Positions 8,136 through 16,594 of a stretch of DNA of 64,000 nt are shown here, in pieces (positions within the stretch are counted from its first letter, which is position 1; the number at the start of each line of letters is the position of its first letter). Position numbers and translations under genes: made by a program. This stretch comes from Dokdonia sp. Hel_I_53. GTDB taxonomy: Bacteria > Bacteroidota > Bacteroidia > Flavobacteriales > Flavobacteriaceae. The stretch covers positions 1,164,501 to 1,228,500 of the forward strand of contig NZ_VISL01000001.1 of the NCBI RefSeq assembly GCF_007827465.1, given 5' to 3'. The notes under the pieces were generated by a model. The model was not told the origin of the DNA. It saw nothing but the letters and a program-made list of their open reading frames with translations, and did no database searches.

Positions 8136-8789
8136 ATGTTTCACCACACGCATCCCTATCCTCCATTTAATCTAGAGAACGCAACAAAAATTATTGTTGG
8201 CACACTACCTCCACCACGATTTACAACCAAAGAGTTTAAACAGGGTGATGTAGATTTCTGTTACGGAAGTATTGATGGGCAATTGTGGCCAATACTCGAC
8301 AAAATTTTTAATTTGAATTTAAAATTTGAAACTACAGAAGAAGCTATAGCGCAACGCAAAAAATTTCTAGTAACTAGAAATTTAGGAATTTGTGATATTG
8401 TAGGATCTGCAAAAAGGGCAAAAATTGATGCTTCAGATATTGGCATGCAAGAAGTTATTTTACGGGATATTTTACATTACTTAGAAAAATTTCCCAACAT
8501 AAATACCTTACTGTTTACCGGTGGTAGCAGTAAAAATGGACCAGAATATTTCTTTAGGAAAGCATGTAAAGCTGCTGGTATAAAATTAGAAGTGGAGGAT
8601 GATACTGTGCCTCGTATTCATTCATTTGAGCTTACAGGCAGAGTAATTAAAACAGTCTCTCTTACCGCTCCATCTGGTGCTGCAAATAGAGCCGTAGGAA
8701 GCTCACCTCTTTATAAAGAGCTAAAAAGGAAAAATCCAGATTTTAATACGATTGATTTTAGGGTGATGCAATACAAGCCATTCTTTTGA
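8136..8789 (+). CDS. Uracil-DNA glycosylase superfamily protein (Mug/HDG-like)
   Basis: 217 residues. The N-terminal region IIVGTLPPPRFTTKE, followed by FCYGSIDGQLWPILDKIF, resembles the (I/V)GxxPG...FWxIL layout of Mug- and HDG-type DNA glycosylases, which remove uracil, mismatched thymine or hypoxanthine. LLFTGGSSKNG...FFRKACKAAG and SLTAPSGAANRAVGSSPLY resemble the second conserved region with the terminal S/T-P-S substrate loop. An obvious catalytic Asn/Asp after GxxP is not clear, so substrate specificity, and even activity, are uncertain. Divergent from THX with a 66-base spacer. Confidence 0.6.
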   Translation: MFHHTHPYPPFNLENATKIIVGTLPPPRFTTKEFKQGDVDFCYGSIDGQLWPILDKIFNLNLKFETTEEAIAQRKKFLVTRNLGICDIVGSAKRAKIDASDIGMQEVILRDILHYLEKFPNINTLLFTGGSSKNGPEYFFRKACKAAGIKLEVEDDTVPRIHSFELTGRVIKTVSLTAPSGAANRAVGSSPLYKELKRKNPDFNTIDFRVMQYKPFF

Positions 8790-8799
8790 TATCATAAAT

Positions 8800-8830
8800 A
8801 GATTCATACTCATGAGTCTACCTGCTATTT
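8800..8830 (+). terminator. Weak hairpin followed by T-run
   Basis: AGATTCAT / ATGAGTCT (8800-8807 with 8812-8819, one G-T pair), loop ACTC, then a T-stretch some ten bases later. Possible weak terminator of the glycosylase-like gene. Confidence 0.35.
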
Positions 8831-8870
8831 TTTAATGCATTTTGTATCTTCACCCTTATAAGCTAGACAT

Positions 8871-10619
8871 ATGAGAACGCTATTTATAGTATTGATTTTT
8901 GCATCGCTTTTAGGTTGTGGTGAAACTAAAGACAATCCAGAAAATATAGACTTCACTACCCCTTTTGAAAAGAGTGGCGGTACGCAAACTCCCACCTACG
9001 AAGAAGTAATTACATTTTATAAAGACCTTGATAACGCTTACCGTTCCATTAAGACCTATGAAGTAGGCATGACAGACGCAGGAAAGCCGCTTACGCTTGT
9101 AACGTTCAACCCTGATCGCTCATTTGATAGTGAATTTTCTGATGATAAAGATGTAACGCGTATTCTCATTAATAATGGCATTCATCCTGGAGAATCAGAC
9201 GGTATTGATGCAACAATGCTTTTAATGAGAGACCTTGCTCAAGGAAAAATTGAAGCTCCTAAAAATACGTGGGTGAGCGCAATTGCCATTTACAATATAG
9301 GTGGAGCACTTAACAGAAATAGTGGAACGCGTACAAATCAAAATGGACCTAAGGAATACGGCTTTAGAGGCAATGCTCGTAACTATGATCTTAATCGAGA
9401 TTTTATTAAAAGGGATACACATAACGCGGCTGCATTTGCAGAAATTTACCATATGATTGATCCAGATATTTTTATTGACAACCACGTAAGCAATGGTGCA
9501 GATTACCAATATACATTGACACACCTATTTACACAACATAATAAACTGGGTGGAAATCTTGGCACGTACGTACACAATGAATTTCAGCCCATGCTCGAAA
9601 ATGCTCTTCATAAAAAGGACTGGGATATCACACCTTATGTAAATGTCTTTAATTCCGTACCGGAAAAAGGTTTTAGTCAATTCATGGATCACCCTAGATA
9701 TTCGACCGGGTACACTACGTTATGGAACACTATTGGCTTAATGGTAGAAACTCACATGCTCAAACCCTATAAACCGAGAGTAGAAGGAACGTATGAGCTC
9801 ATGAAAAGTGTCATCAAAATCACTTCTGATAATAGTGATAAAATCAAAGAGATGCGAGAAAATGCGTTTAACGCTTTCGCGAAAGCGGATACTTACCCAA
9901 TACAGTTTACAATAGATAGTTTAAGAACAACCACACTAGATTTTAAGGGATATGAGGGCAATATGGTTTCTAGTGCTATTACTGGAAAAGATAGACTTCA
10001 ATATGATACCACTAAACCATTTACAAAAAAGGTAACCTACTACGATTACTTTAAGAGAACAAAAGAAGTCTCTATTCCTAAAGCGTATTTTATACCGAGA
10101 GGATATCGAGATATTGCTTTATTACTTAAAGCAAACAATATAGAGTTCAGCCAGCTTAAAAAAGACACGACATTTACAGCCGAAGTTTATCACATAGACT
10201 CGTATGACACACGAAATAATGCATATGAAGGACACTATCTACATTACAATACCGCAGTAAAATCATCTAAACAAGAAGTGACCATGCCTAAGGGTTCTTA
10301 TATGGTACCTACCAATCAAAGAGGAATACGTTACTTATTAGAAACTTTAGAACCAGAAGCAACAGATAGTTTTTTTAATTGGAATTTCTTTGATACCATA
10401 TTACAGCAAAAAGAGGGTTTCTCCCCATATGTATGGGAGGATAAAGCTGAAATATTTTTAAAGCAAAACCCAAAAATTCAAATTGAATTTAATTTAAAAA
10501 AATCATTAGATTCAGATTTTGCAGCTAATTGGTATGCGCAATTAGATTGGATTCATAAAAAATCTCCCGCTTACGAAAAGGCTCACCTACGCTACCCTAT
10601 CGTTAGGATGCTTAATTAA
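8871..10619 (+). CDS. M14-family zinc carboxypeptidase-like lipoprotein
   Basis: 582 residues. The signal peptide ends in the lipobox LLGC with Cys16, so it is a lipoprotein of the cell envelope. The zinc site of M14 peptidases is visible as H105xxE108 in NNGIHPGESDG and H204 in FIDNHVSNGADY. VETHMLKPYKPR resembles the catalytic-Glu region. Substrate is unknown; such secreted M14 proteins degrade exogenous peptides or peptidoglycan. A dispersed palindrome at 9873-9886 is read AFAKA. The 3' end overlaps the convergent NUDIX gene by 33 bases. A second, larger M14 protein lies at 50277. Confidence 0.85.
   Translation: MRTLFIVLIFASLLGCGETKDNPENIDFTTPFEKSGGTQTPTYEEVITFYKDLDNAYRSIKTYEVGMTDAGKPLTLVTFNPDRSFDSEFSDDKDVTRILINNGIHPGESDGIDATMLLMRDLAQGKIEAPKNTWVSAIAIYNIGGALNRNSGTRTNQNGPKEYGFRGNARNYDLNRDFIKRDTHNAAAFAEIYHMIDPDIFIDNHVSNGADYQYTLTHLFTQHNKLGGNLGTYVHNEFQPMLENALHKKDWDITPYVNVFNSVPEKGFSQFMDHPRYSTGYTTLWNTIGLMVETHMLKPYKPRVEGTYELMKSVIKITSDNSDKIKEMRENAFNAFAKADTYPIQFTIDSLRTTTLDFKGYEGNMVSSAITGKDRLQYDTTKPFTKKVTYYDYFKRTKEVSIPKAYFIPRGYRDIALLLKANNIEFSQLKKDTTFTAEVYHIDSYDTRNNAYEGHYLHYNTAVKSSKQEVTMPKGSYMVPTNQRGIRYLLETLEPEATDSFFNWNFFDTILQQKEGFSPYVWEDKAEIFLKQNPKIQIEFNLKKSLDSDFAANWYAQLDWIHKKSPAYEKAHLRYPIVRMLN
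9873..9886. repeat. Dispersed palindrome copy 5
   Basis: Perfect copy inside the M14 lipoprotein gene, read N-AFAKA-D. Confidence 0.9.
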
Positions 10620-11210
10620 GTATTCCTTTGGGAAAATCATTTTTATATTTTCATAAGATTTATCTAGGGCCTTTTGTGATTTTTCAAAATTAAGCCATTT
10701 TGCTTTTTTGATACCTTCCTTCTTTTGAGGTACGAGCGCTGCTGTAGAGCTTGTATGCATTTCAAACCAAAAAGTCTCCTTAAGACAAAACTTACCGTTA
10801 CGTTTAAAAACGTGATAAGTTATTTTTAAGGGTTTTTTAATTGTAAGCCCGGCTACACCTGTCTCCTCCTCTACCTCTCGCAAAGCACAATCTTCTATGT
10901 CTTCCTTCTTTTCTATTTTGCCCTTTGGTAAATCCCAACGTCCGTTACGATGTATGAAAAGTATTTCCTTATTGTCGTTATAAACAAGGCCGCCGCCTGC
11001 AATTACAACTTTTAGTTTTTTTCGTAGTTGCCTAAAAAGTTCTTCTTCATCAGTGTGATACAAATTAATATATAATTGCTCACCCTTATAGAGTTTTTTG
11101 ATCAATTTTTTGATCTTAACTGTTTCAATAGGTATTGATTTATAACGTTTCCCTATAACCTTTTCTGTAGATAGGATAATCGGGATGTCATTCACAAAAA
11201 CTTTATACAT
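10587..11210 (-). CDS. NUDIX hydrolase
   Basis: 207 residues from the ATG at 11208-11210 (MYKVFVNDIPIIL). The frame is open further upstream but that part is antisense to pyrE and unlike the family start. A perfect NUDIX box GX5EX7REVEEETGV begins in LPKGKIEKKE (about residues 120-142), the Mg-binding motif for hydrolysing nucleoside-diphosphate-linked substrates. An N-terminal extension of about 90 residues with basic helices precedes it. Substrate unknown. It starts seven bases from the divergent pyrE ATG, so the two genes must share or overlap promoter sequence, and its 3' end overlaps the M14 gene. Confidence 0.88.
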   Translation of the reverse strand: MYKVFVNDIPIILSTEKVIGKRYKSIPIETVKIKKLIKKLYKGEQLYINLYHTDEEELFRQLRKKLKVVIAGGGLVYNDNKEILFIHRNGRWDLPKGKIEKKEDIEDCALREVEEETGVAGLTIKKPLKITYHVFKRNGKFCLKETFWFEMHTSSTAALVPQKKEGIKKAKWLNFEKSQKALDKSYENIKMIFPKEYLIKHPNDRVA

Positions 11211-11213
11211 TTG
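11206..11213 (+). promoter_or_regulatory. Candidate pyrE -7 promoter box
   Basis: TACATTTG matches TAnnTTTG exactly and ends four bases before the pyrE ATG. If used, transcription would begin at or next to the start codon. It overlaps the first codon of the divergent NUDIX gene. Confidence 0.45.
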
Positions 11214-11217
11214 CACT

Positions 11218-11859
11218 ATGATTTTAGACAAAGAAACGGCAAAAAAAACCGCAGAATTATTATTGCAAATTAACGCAATAAAATTACAACCGCAAGAACC
11301 TTTTACGTGGGCTTCTGGCTGGAAATCTCCAATATATTGTGACAACCGTATTGTTTTGTCATATCCTCCCATACGCAACTACCTCCATCAAGAGATGGCA
11401 AAACAAGTTGAACAACTTTATGGGAAGCCTGATGCGATAGTAGGCGTCGCTACTGGAGCGATAGGAATAGGTATGCTCGTTGCAGATTATCTTAATGTTC
11501 CTTTTGCCTATGTGCGTCCAGAGCCTAAAAAGCATGGGAGGCAAAATCAAATCGAAGGCCATCTTGATCCAAAGAGCAACGTTGTTGTGATAGAAGACCT
11601 TATAAGCACGGGTAAGAGCAGTCTTATGGCCGTTGAGGCACTCAAAAAATCACATATGAATGTGAAGGGAATGCTCGCTATATTTACCTACGGGTTTGAG
11701 ACTGCGATAGAAAATTTTAAAAATGTTAACATCCAACTTCATACTTTAAGTGATTATTCAAACTTGTTATTACAAGCTAGAGACACGAATTTCATCACAG
11801 AAGCTCAACATGACACTCTAGAAAACTGGCGTAAATCTCCATCGACTTGGTCAAATTAA
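11218..11859 (+). CDS. pyrE: Orotate phosphoribosyltransferase
   Basis: 213 residues from ATG 11218 (MILDKETAKKTAELLL). The longer frame from 11185 would run through the promoter-like box and add 11 unconserved residues. OPRTase makes OMP from orotate and PRPP in pyrimidine synthesis. Family features: FTWASGWKSPIYCDNR near the N-terminus, GVATGAIGIGMLVAD, YVRPEPKKHGRQNQIEG (the flexible lysine-rich loop) and the PRPP site VVVIEDLISTGKSS. Divergent from the NUDIX gene by only seven bases. Confidence 0.94.
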   Translation: MILDKETAKKTAELLLQINAIKLQPQEPFTWASGWKSPIYCDNRIVLSYPPIRNYLHQEMAKQVEQLYGKPDAIVGVATGAIGIGMLVADYLNVPFAYVRPEPKKHGRQNQIEGHLDPKSNVVVIEDLISTGKSSLMAVEALKKSHMNVKGMLAIFTYGFETAIENFKNVNIQLHTLSDYSNLLLQARDTNFITEAQHDTLENWRKSPSTWSN

Positions 11860-11919
11860 TTTAAAATATTTCAAAATAATACCTCAATCTTAAATTATAG
11901 ATTGTTTAAACTAACATAT

Positions 11920-12312
11920 ATGAATTTAGAAAGCCCCGTAAAAACAGTAAATAAATCTCAAGAAGAGGTATATAATTTCCTTTTGAATGTTGAGAATTTT
12001 GAGCAACTTATGCCCGAAAACACAAAATTTGAAAAATTAAGTGATACCCGATTTCTTTTTGGACTTAAGGGAATGCCAGAAATTGTATTAGATCTTAAAG
12101 AAGGTATTCCTTATAATAAGGTAATACTAGGAGCAGCGAGTGATAAAATTCCATTCACGCTCACTGCAGACATTCAAGAAGTTGACCCACAGAAGTCTAA
12201 TGTACAACTCAATTTTACCGGAGAGTTTAACGCAATGATGGCGATGATGGTTAAGAAACCCATAACAAAATTCATCGGGACGCTTTCTGATAACTTAGAG
12301 AACATCTCTTAA
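11920..12312 (+). CDS. SRPBCC-family (START-like) protein
   Basis: 130 residues from ATG 11920 (MNLESPVKTVNKSQEEVYNFL); an in-frame ATG at 11902 adds six residues and seems less likely. The pattern of an N-terminal strand, the helix EEVYNFLLNVENFEQLMP, a curved sheet and a long C-terminal helix (PITKFIGTLSDNLENI) is that of small SRPBCC/polyketide-cyclase-like proteins, which bind hydrophobic ligands. Ligand and role are unknown. It follows pyrE by 60 bases on the same strand and may be cotranscribed. Confidence 0.7.
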   Translation: MNLESPVKTVNKSQEEVYNFLLNVENFEQLMPENTKFEKLSDTRFLFGLKGMPEIVLDLKEGIPYNKVILGAASDKIPFTLTADIQEVDPQKSNVQLNFTGEFNAMMAMMVKKPITKFIGTLSDNLENIS

Positions 12313-12403
12313 GCAGAAAATAATATTTTAAAGTCAATCGCAATTCATCGAGATCGGGCAACAAACCTATATCCCATACTTTTACTATAAAAATTAATAC
12401 AAA

Positions 12404-13249
12404 ATGGCAGACATTAAAAAGCTAGAAGCATTTGTTACACAAGTACGCAGAGATATAGTGAGGCAAGTACATAAAGTAAATTCTGGACACCCTGGAGGCT
12501 CTTTAGGCTGTGCAGAGTTCATCAGTATATTGTATCAAGAAGTCATGAATCACGATAGTGATTTCTCAATGGATGGAATAGGCGAAGATTTATTTTTCTT
12601 ATCAAATGGTCATATTTCTCCTGTGTTTTACAGTGTATTAGCAAGGTCTGGCTACTTTCCAGTAGAAGAGCTTAATACATTTAGACTACTTAATTCTCGT
12701 CTTCAGGGTCACCCTACAACACATGAAGGTCTTCCGGGTGTGCGTGTAGCTTCTGGTTCACTAGGTCAAGGCCTGAGTGTATCTATAGGTGCTGCGCAAG
12801 CAAAAAAACTCAATAAAGACTCAAGTACAATCTATACGCTTATGGGTGATGGAGAATTACAAGAAGGTCAAAATTGGGAAGCCATCATGTATGCCGCTGC
12901 AAATAAAGTAGATAACCTCATTGCTACAGTAGATCTCAATGGACAGCAAATAGATGGGAGTACAGAGAAAGTATTGGATTTAGGAAATCTACAAGCAAAA
13001 TTTGAAGCCTTTGGCTGGGCGGTTATTCGTGTTGAAAAAGGTAATGACATTCAATCCATCTTAAACGGAATTAATCAAGCAAAAGAGTTGCTTCATAACG
13101 GTAAACCAGTTTGTATTCTCTTACATACAGTTATGGGACACGGGGTTGATTTTATGATGGGTACTCATGCATGGCACGGTAAAGCACCTAATGATGAGCA
13201 ACTAGAAAGTGCACTCGCACAAAATCCAGAAACACTAGGAGACTACTAA
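12404..13249 (+). CDS. Transketolase, N-terminal (thiamine-diphosphate-binding) subunit
   Basis: 281 residues corresponding to the first half of a full transketolase. HPGGSLGCAEF near residue 29, SNGHISPVFY, GHPTTHEGLPGV, GSLGQGLSVSIGAA and the ThDP/Mg motif GDGELQEGQNWEA...LNGQQIDG are all present. It transfers two-carbon ketol units in the pentose phosphate pathway together with the next gene, which carries the pyrimidine-binding domain. The split form is usual in many Bacteroidota, Firmicutes and archaea, so this is not a frameshift: the stop and the next start are separated by 41 bases containing a palindrome copy. Confidence 0.93.
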   Translation: MADIKKLEAFVTQVRRDIVRQVHKVNSGHPGGSLGCAEFISILYQEVMNHDSDFSMDGIGEDLFFLSNGHISPVFYSVLARSGYFPVEELNTFRLLNSRLQGHPTTHEGLPGVRVASGSLGQGLSVSIGAAQAKKLNKDSSTIYTLMGDGELQEGQNWEAIMYAAANKVDNLIATVDLNGQQIDGSTEKVLDLGNLQAKFEAFGWAVIRVEKGNDIQSILNGINQAKELLHNGKPVCILLHTVMGHGVDFMMGTHAWHGKAPNDEQLESALAQNPETLGDY

Positions 13250-13258
13250 TCTCTTTAC

Positions 13259-13272
13259 GCTTTCGCGAAAGC
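13259..13272. repeat. Dispersed palindrome copy 6, between transketolase subunits
   Basis: Perfect copy in the 41-base gap between the two subunit genes, inside an operon, so a transcription-terminator role is unlikely here. Confidence 0.9.
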
Positions 13273-13290
13273 GAACTAAAACAAACTACT

Positions 13291-14244
13291 ATGAAAGTAT
13301 ACGAAAATACAGGAAGTAAGGATACAAGGTCAGGATTTGGTGCAGGTATGACAGAGTTAGGTAGAACAAATCCTAATGTTGTATCATTATGTGCAGATCT
13401 TATAGGGTCTTTAAAAATACAAACGTTTATTGATGAAAATCCAGAGCGGTTTTTTCAAATAGGCATCGCCGAGGCAAATATGATGGGTATTGCTGCTGGA
13501 TTAACTATTGGTGGAAAGATCCCATTTACAGGAACCTTTGCAAACTTTTCAACAGGTCGTGTGTATGACCAAATAAGACAGTCCATTGCCTATTCTGGGA
13601 AGAATGTAAAAATATGCGCATCTCACTCCGGTGTTACTCTAGGAGAAGATGGTGCCACACACCAAATACTTGAGGACATAGGTTTAATGAAGATGCTTCC
13701 AGGTATGACTGTGATTAATACATGTGATTACAATCAAACCAAAGCTGCAACCTTAGCTATAGCTGAATACGAAGGACCTGTTTATCTGCGCTTTGGTCGC
13801 CCTGTAGTACCTAATTTCACCCCTGCCGATCAAAAGTTTGAGATTGGGAAAGCTGTAAAGTTACAAGATGGAAATGACGTTACTATTGTAGCTACAGGCC
13901 ATCTTGTTTGGGAAGCACTGGAAGCTGCAAAGGAACTGCACGAAAAAGGTATCTCTGCAGAGGTAATTGATATCCACACTATAAAACCTTTGGATACAGA
14001 AGCCATTTTAAAATCTGTAAAGAAAACCAAATGTATAGTTACCGCAGAAGAGCATAATTACCTTGGTGGATTAGGAGAAAGTGTGGCACGTGAACTTTCG
14101 TTAAGATTGCCAACCCCGCAAGAATTTGTCGCTACTGAAGACACTTTTGGAGAAAGTGGGACACCAAAACAGCTTATGGAAAAATATGGGTTAAATGCCG
14201 TTGCTATTGTAAGAGCCTGTCAAAAAGTTGTCGATAGAAAATAA
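13291..14244 (+). CDS. Transketolase, C-terminal (pyrimidine-binding) subunit
   Basis: 317 residues forming the second half of transketolase. The N-terminal part carries the catalytic Glu in FFQIGIAEANMMGIAAGL and FTGTFANFSTGRVYDQIRQSIAY. The middle has SHSGVTLGEDGATHQ, and the C-terminal domain has VYLRFGRPVVP and TAEEHNYLGGLGESVA. It assembles with the preceding subunit. A strong terminator follows 34 bases after the stop, closing the two-gene operon. Confidence 0.93.
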   Translation: MKVYENTGSKDTRSGFGAGMTELGRTNPNVVSLCADLIGSLKIQTFIDENPERFFQIGIAEANMMGIAAGLTIGGKIPFTGTFANFSTGRVYDQIRQSIAYSGKNVKICASHSGVTLGEDGATHQILEDIGLMKMLPGMTVINTCDYNQTKAATLAIAEYEGPVYLRFGRPVVPNFTPADQKFEIGKAVKLQDGNDVTIVATGHLVWEALEAAKELHEKGISAEVIDIHTIKPLDTEAILKSVKKTKCIVTAEEHNYLGGLGESVARELSLRLPTPQEFVATEDTFGESGTPKQLMEKYGLNAVAIVRACQKVVDRK

Positions 14245-14278
14245 TTTAATGTTTTTTTACGTTTTATAGAAACATAGG

Positions 14279-14310
14279 GGCGGTATGAGAATTTACATAC
14301 TGCCTTTTTT
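14279..14310 (+). terminator. Intrinsic terminator after transketolase
   Basis: Stem GGCGGTATG / CATACTGCC (14279-14287 with 14296-14304, one G-T pair), loop AGAATTTA, then six T. Confidence 0.85.
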
Positions 14311-14340
14311 ATTTTAATTCATTCATCAAAAGAGACAATT

Positions 14341-14964
14341 ATGAAAAAAGTATTAATTGCAGTCCTACTCTTATCAAGTATTGCTGCTACGAGTCAAAGC
14401 TCTGGGTTTGGTATCAAAGGGGGACTAAACTACGGGTCTGTTGGAGATCTGGAATTTTCATCTATTATAGGTAGTGAAAGTTATAATAAAGAAAGACAAG
14501 CAGGGTATCATGCAGGAATTTTTTATAAAGCATCATTTTCAGGAATATTTTTACAACCAGAAGTGCTTTACACAAAAATTAATACTGATTATGAAAGTCG
14601 CAATGCGGGATCAGGACAAGATTATAATTTTGAAGTTCAAAAACTAGATATCCCCGTTTTATTAGGTCTAAAAATAGTGGGTCCTCTAAATATCAAGGCG
14701 GGCCCTTCCTTCCAGTACATTCTTGATACTGGCTTTGAAAACACCAACATAGATTTTGAAGATCCTGAAAAGCAATTTACCGTGGGTTATCAGTTAGGTA
14801 TAGGCCTAACGTTAGGGCAAGTAGGTTTAGACCTAAGGTATGAAGGAGCATTTACAGAAAACACCATCATTTCTTCATCAAATATACAAGACAGTGGTTT
14901 TACGGTAGATTCTAGACCTTCTCAATTAATTTTGAGTATATCATTTACGCTAGATAAAAATTAA
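14341..14964 (+). CDS. Outer-membrane beta-barrel protein (PorT/OMP_b-brl-like)
   Basis: 207 residues. A signal peptide of about 19 residues (MKKVLIAVLLLSSIAATSQ) is followed by alternating aromatic/hydrophobic strands, opening with GFGIKGGLNYGSVGD and ending in LILSISFTLDKN, as expected for an eight-stranded porin-like barrel of the OMP_b-brl family common in Bacteroidota. Function unknown. It is flanked by terminators on both sides and so is probably a single-gene unit. Confidence 0.8.
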   Translation: MKKVLIAVLLLSSIAATSQSSGFGIKGGLNYGSVGDLEFSSIIGSESYNKERQAGYHAGIFYKASFSGIFLQPEVLYTKINTDYESRNAGSGQDYNFEVQKLDIPVLLGLKIVGPLNIKAGPSFQYILDTGFENTNIDFEDPEKQFTVGYQLGIGLTLGQVGLDLRYEGAFTENTIISSSNIQDSGFTVDSRPSQLILSISFTLDKN

Positions 14965-14990
14965 TTTTTATTACATTCTGTTTATATAAA

Positions 14991-15022
14991 AAAGATCCTC
15001 TAAATTTTAGAGGATCTTTTTA
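14991..15022. terminator. Bidirectional intrinsic terminator
   Basis: Near-perfect inverted repeat AAAGATCCTCTAAA / TTTAGAGGATCTTT with A- and T-runs on either side, between the convergent barrel and FKBP genes. Confidence 0.9.
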
Positions 15023-15032
15023 TTTGTTCGTA

Positions 15033-15046
15033 CGCTTTCGCGAAAG
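15033..15046. repeat. Dispersed palindrome copy 7
   Basis: Perfect copy between the bidirectional terminator and the end of the convergent FKBP gene. Confidence 0.9.
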
Positions 15047-15056
15047 CGTGACCTAA

Positions 15057-16088
15057 TTATGAATCAGAATCTAGATAGTCTGGAATACCATCTTCATCAC
15101 TATCTGGATAGGACACTACGCCAGTAGCACTATTAAATCTCAACTCTTCGATCGTAGGTCTACCGTCTCCATCATCATCATTATCTAAGTGGTTAGATAG
15201 TCCATCACTGTCTGTATCTAAAAAGGATACAAAATTACCATCTACATCTGTTTCGATTTCTAGAATAGTGAGAACCCTATCATTATCGTCATCAGGATCA
15301 AAAAAAGCAAATGATGAATCATCATCTGGATTATCTGCTTCATCAAAAAGAAAACCGTTATTATTTAAATCTTCATTTATTGACAAAATACCATCGTTAT
15401 CATGATCTGCCTGTACTGTATTAAAGGTATTAAAAGTAAATATTAAAGGACTATAAGGAGGAATATTCGCTTGAACAGCATTAAAATATGCGAGGCCACT
15501 AGGCATAAAAATAGCCCCAGATCCATAACCTTCATAATCGAATGTTCCATCTTGGTTTACAATAGGGCCAGATGCAGCGCCCTTAAAACCTGCTACACCA
15601 TTAGTAAACCCATCAACAACTGATGTCAAATCAAACCAAACTGGATTAGGAGAGCGGTCAAAGATTAAACCATCTAAACGAAATCCTTTATAATTCATAA
15701 AAACAGAATCTGCATACGTCGCAGCAGGCTTATCACTTTCACCTTGTCTTGCTGTTAATATGTAAAGAGTTTGCTCTGCTTCAGCTCGGGTATATACTTT
15801 AGTTGTAAGTTCTGGACGATCTAAAATAGGTTCTTTATCAGCATTATCTCCTGATATCGTATCAATTCTTACTTGATAATCAAATTCTGCCGGTGGATTT
15901 TCAAACTCCTCATAATTATAGAAATGTGTCTCAAGGTACTCCCTTATACGCTCATCATCAACTATTGATTGTTCTCCTCTATCATTTGGAGGAACAACTA
16001 TTGGATCATCTGAATCATCATCGTTAGGGCAAGCTACACAAATAAGCATGACAGCAATGAGTGCTAGGTAATTTCTTAATTTCATCAA
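15057..16088 (-). CDS. FKBP-type peptidyl-prolyl isomerase lipoprotein with calcium-binding tail
   Basis: 343 residues. The lipobox is MLICVAC near residue 20. The middle (about 120-225) reads as an FKBP domain: DSVFMNYKGFRLDGLIFDRS, VWFDLTSVVDGFTNGVAGFKG and GSGAIFMPSGLAYF. The C-terminal third is rich in DxDxDG-type thrombospondin type 3 repeats (DNDGILSINED, DPDDDNDR, DTDSDGLSNHLDNDDDGDG, DSDEDGIPDYLDSDS) expected to bind calcium. It resembles the gliding-associated lipoprotein FKBPs of flavobacteria, but no gldI assignment is made. Start could be either of two adjacent Met codons. Convergent with the barrel gene, divergent from the S4 gene. Confidence 0.82.
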   Translation of the reverse strand: MMKLRNYLALIAVMLICVACPNDDDSDDPIVVPPNDRGEQSIVDDERIREYLETHFYNYEEFENPPAEFDYQVRIDTISGDNADKEPILDRPELTTKVYTRAEAEQTLYILTARQGESDKPAATYADSVFMNYKGFRLDGLIFDRSPNPVWFDLTSVVDGFTNGVAGFKGAASGPIVNQDGTFDYEGYGSGAIFMPSGLAYFNAVQANIPPYSPLIFTFNTFNTVQADHDNDGILSINEDLNNNGFLFDEADNPDDDSSFAFFDPDDDNDRVLTILEIETDVDGNFVSFLDTDSDGLSNHLDNDDDGDGRPTIEELRFNSATGVVSYPDSDEDGIPDYLDSDS

Positions 16089-16125
16089 CGTTATTTTTAA
16101 AGAGGTGCAAGATACAATTTTGGCT

Positions 16126-16133
16126 TATTTTTG
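16126..16133 (+). promoter_or_regulatory. Candidate -7 box for the S4-domain gene
   Basis: TATTTTTG matches TAnnTTTG exactly, 43 bases before ATG 16177; no TTG at the expected upstream distance. Confidence 0.35.
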
Positions 16134-16176
16134 TCTATATCTTGGACAATAATAACGTAACAATAGTTTAATTTAT

Positions 16177-16572
16177 ATGAGAGTTGATAAATATTTATGG
16201 TGTATACGCTATTTTAAAACCCGATCTATAGCAACTGCGGCTTGTAAGAAAGGACAGGTAAAAATGAATGGTGCCACTGTAAAACCATCAAGAGAAGTCT
16301 ATCCTACTGATAAAATTGATGTTAGAAAAAATCAAGTGAACTATATTCTTGAAGTATTGGATATTCCTGAGAGCAGACTAGGTGCCAAACTTGTGGGAAT
16401 GTATGTGGCAGATAAAACTCCTAAAGAAAATCTTGAGAAGCTAGATTTACTAAAATATTCTAAAGATTATTATCGAAAGAAGGGTACTGGAAGGCCTACT
16501 AAAAAAGATAGGCGTAGTATCGATGAAATTTATGAGAATGATGAGTTTTTTACAAACGATCAAGAAGAGTAA
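16177..16572 (+). CDS. S4-domain RNA-binding protein (Hsp15-like)
   Basis: 131 residues. The N-terminal S4 domain (MRVDKYLWCIRYFKTRSIATAACKKGQVKMNG) closely resembles Hsp15/HslR, which binds free 50S subunits carrying nascent chains during heat shock. The C-terminal 50 residues are charged (YYRKKGTGRPTKKDRRS) and likely bind RNA. It is divergent from the FKBP gene, and the next gene begins 22 bases after its stop, so the two may be cotranscribed. Confidence 0.85.
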   Translation: MRVDKYLWCIRYFKTRSIATAACKKGQVKMNGATVKPSREVYPTDKIDVRKNQVNYILEVLDIPESRLGAKLVGMYVADKTPKENLEKLDLLKYSKDYYRKKGTGRPTKKDRRSIDEIYENDEFFTNDQEE

Positions 16573-16594
16573 GTACAGTAAATACGATAAGACT

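Noticed and set aside
7978..8175. Plus-strand ORF of 65 codons
   Set aside because: Antisense to the THX gene, whose sequence is clearly a ribosomal protein.
13249..13291. Split transketolase as a possible frameshift or pseudogene
   Set aside because: Both parts have intact ends, a 41-base spacer and are full length for the two-subunit form known in many bacteria.
15033..15046. The dispersed palindrome as a general intrinsic terminator
   Set aside because: It lacks a following T-run in most places, lies inside genes and within operons (trpB-trpA, transketolase), and here a separate strong terminator is already present.
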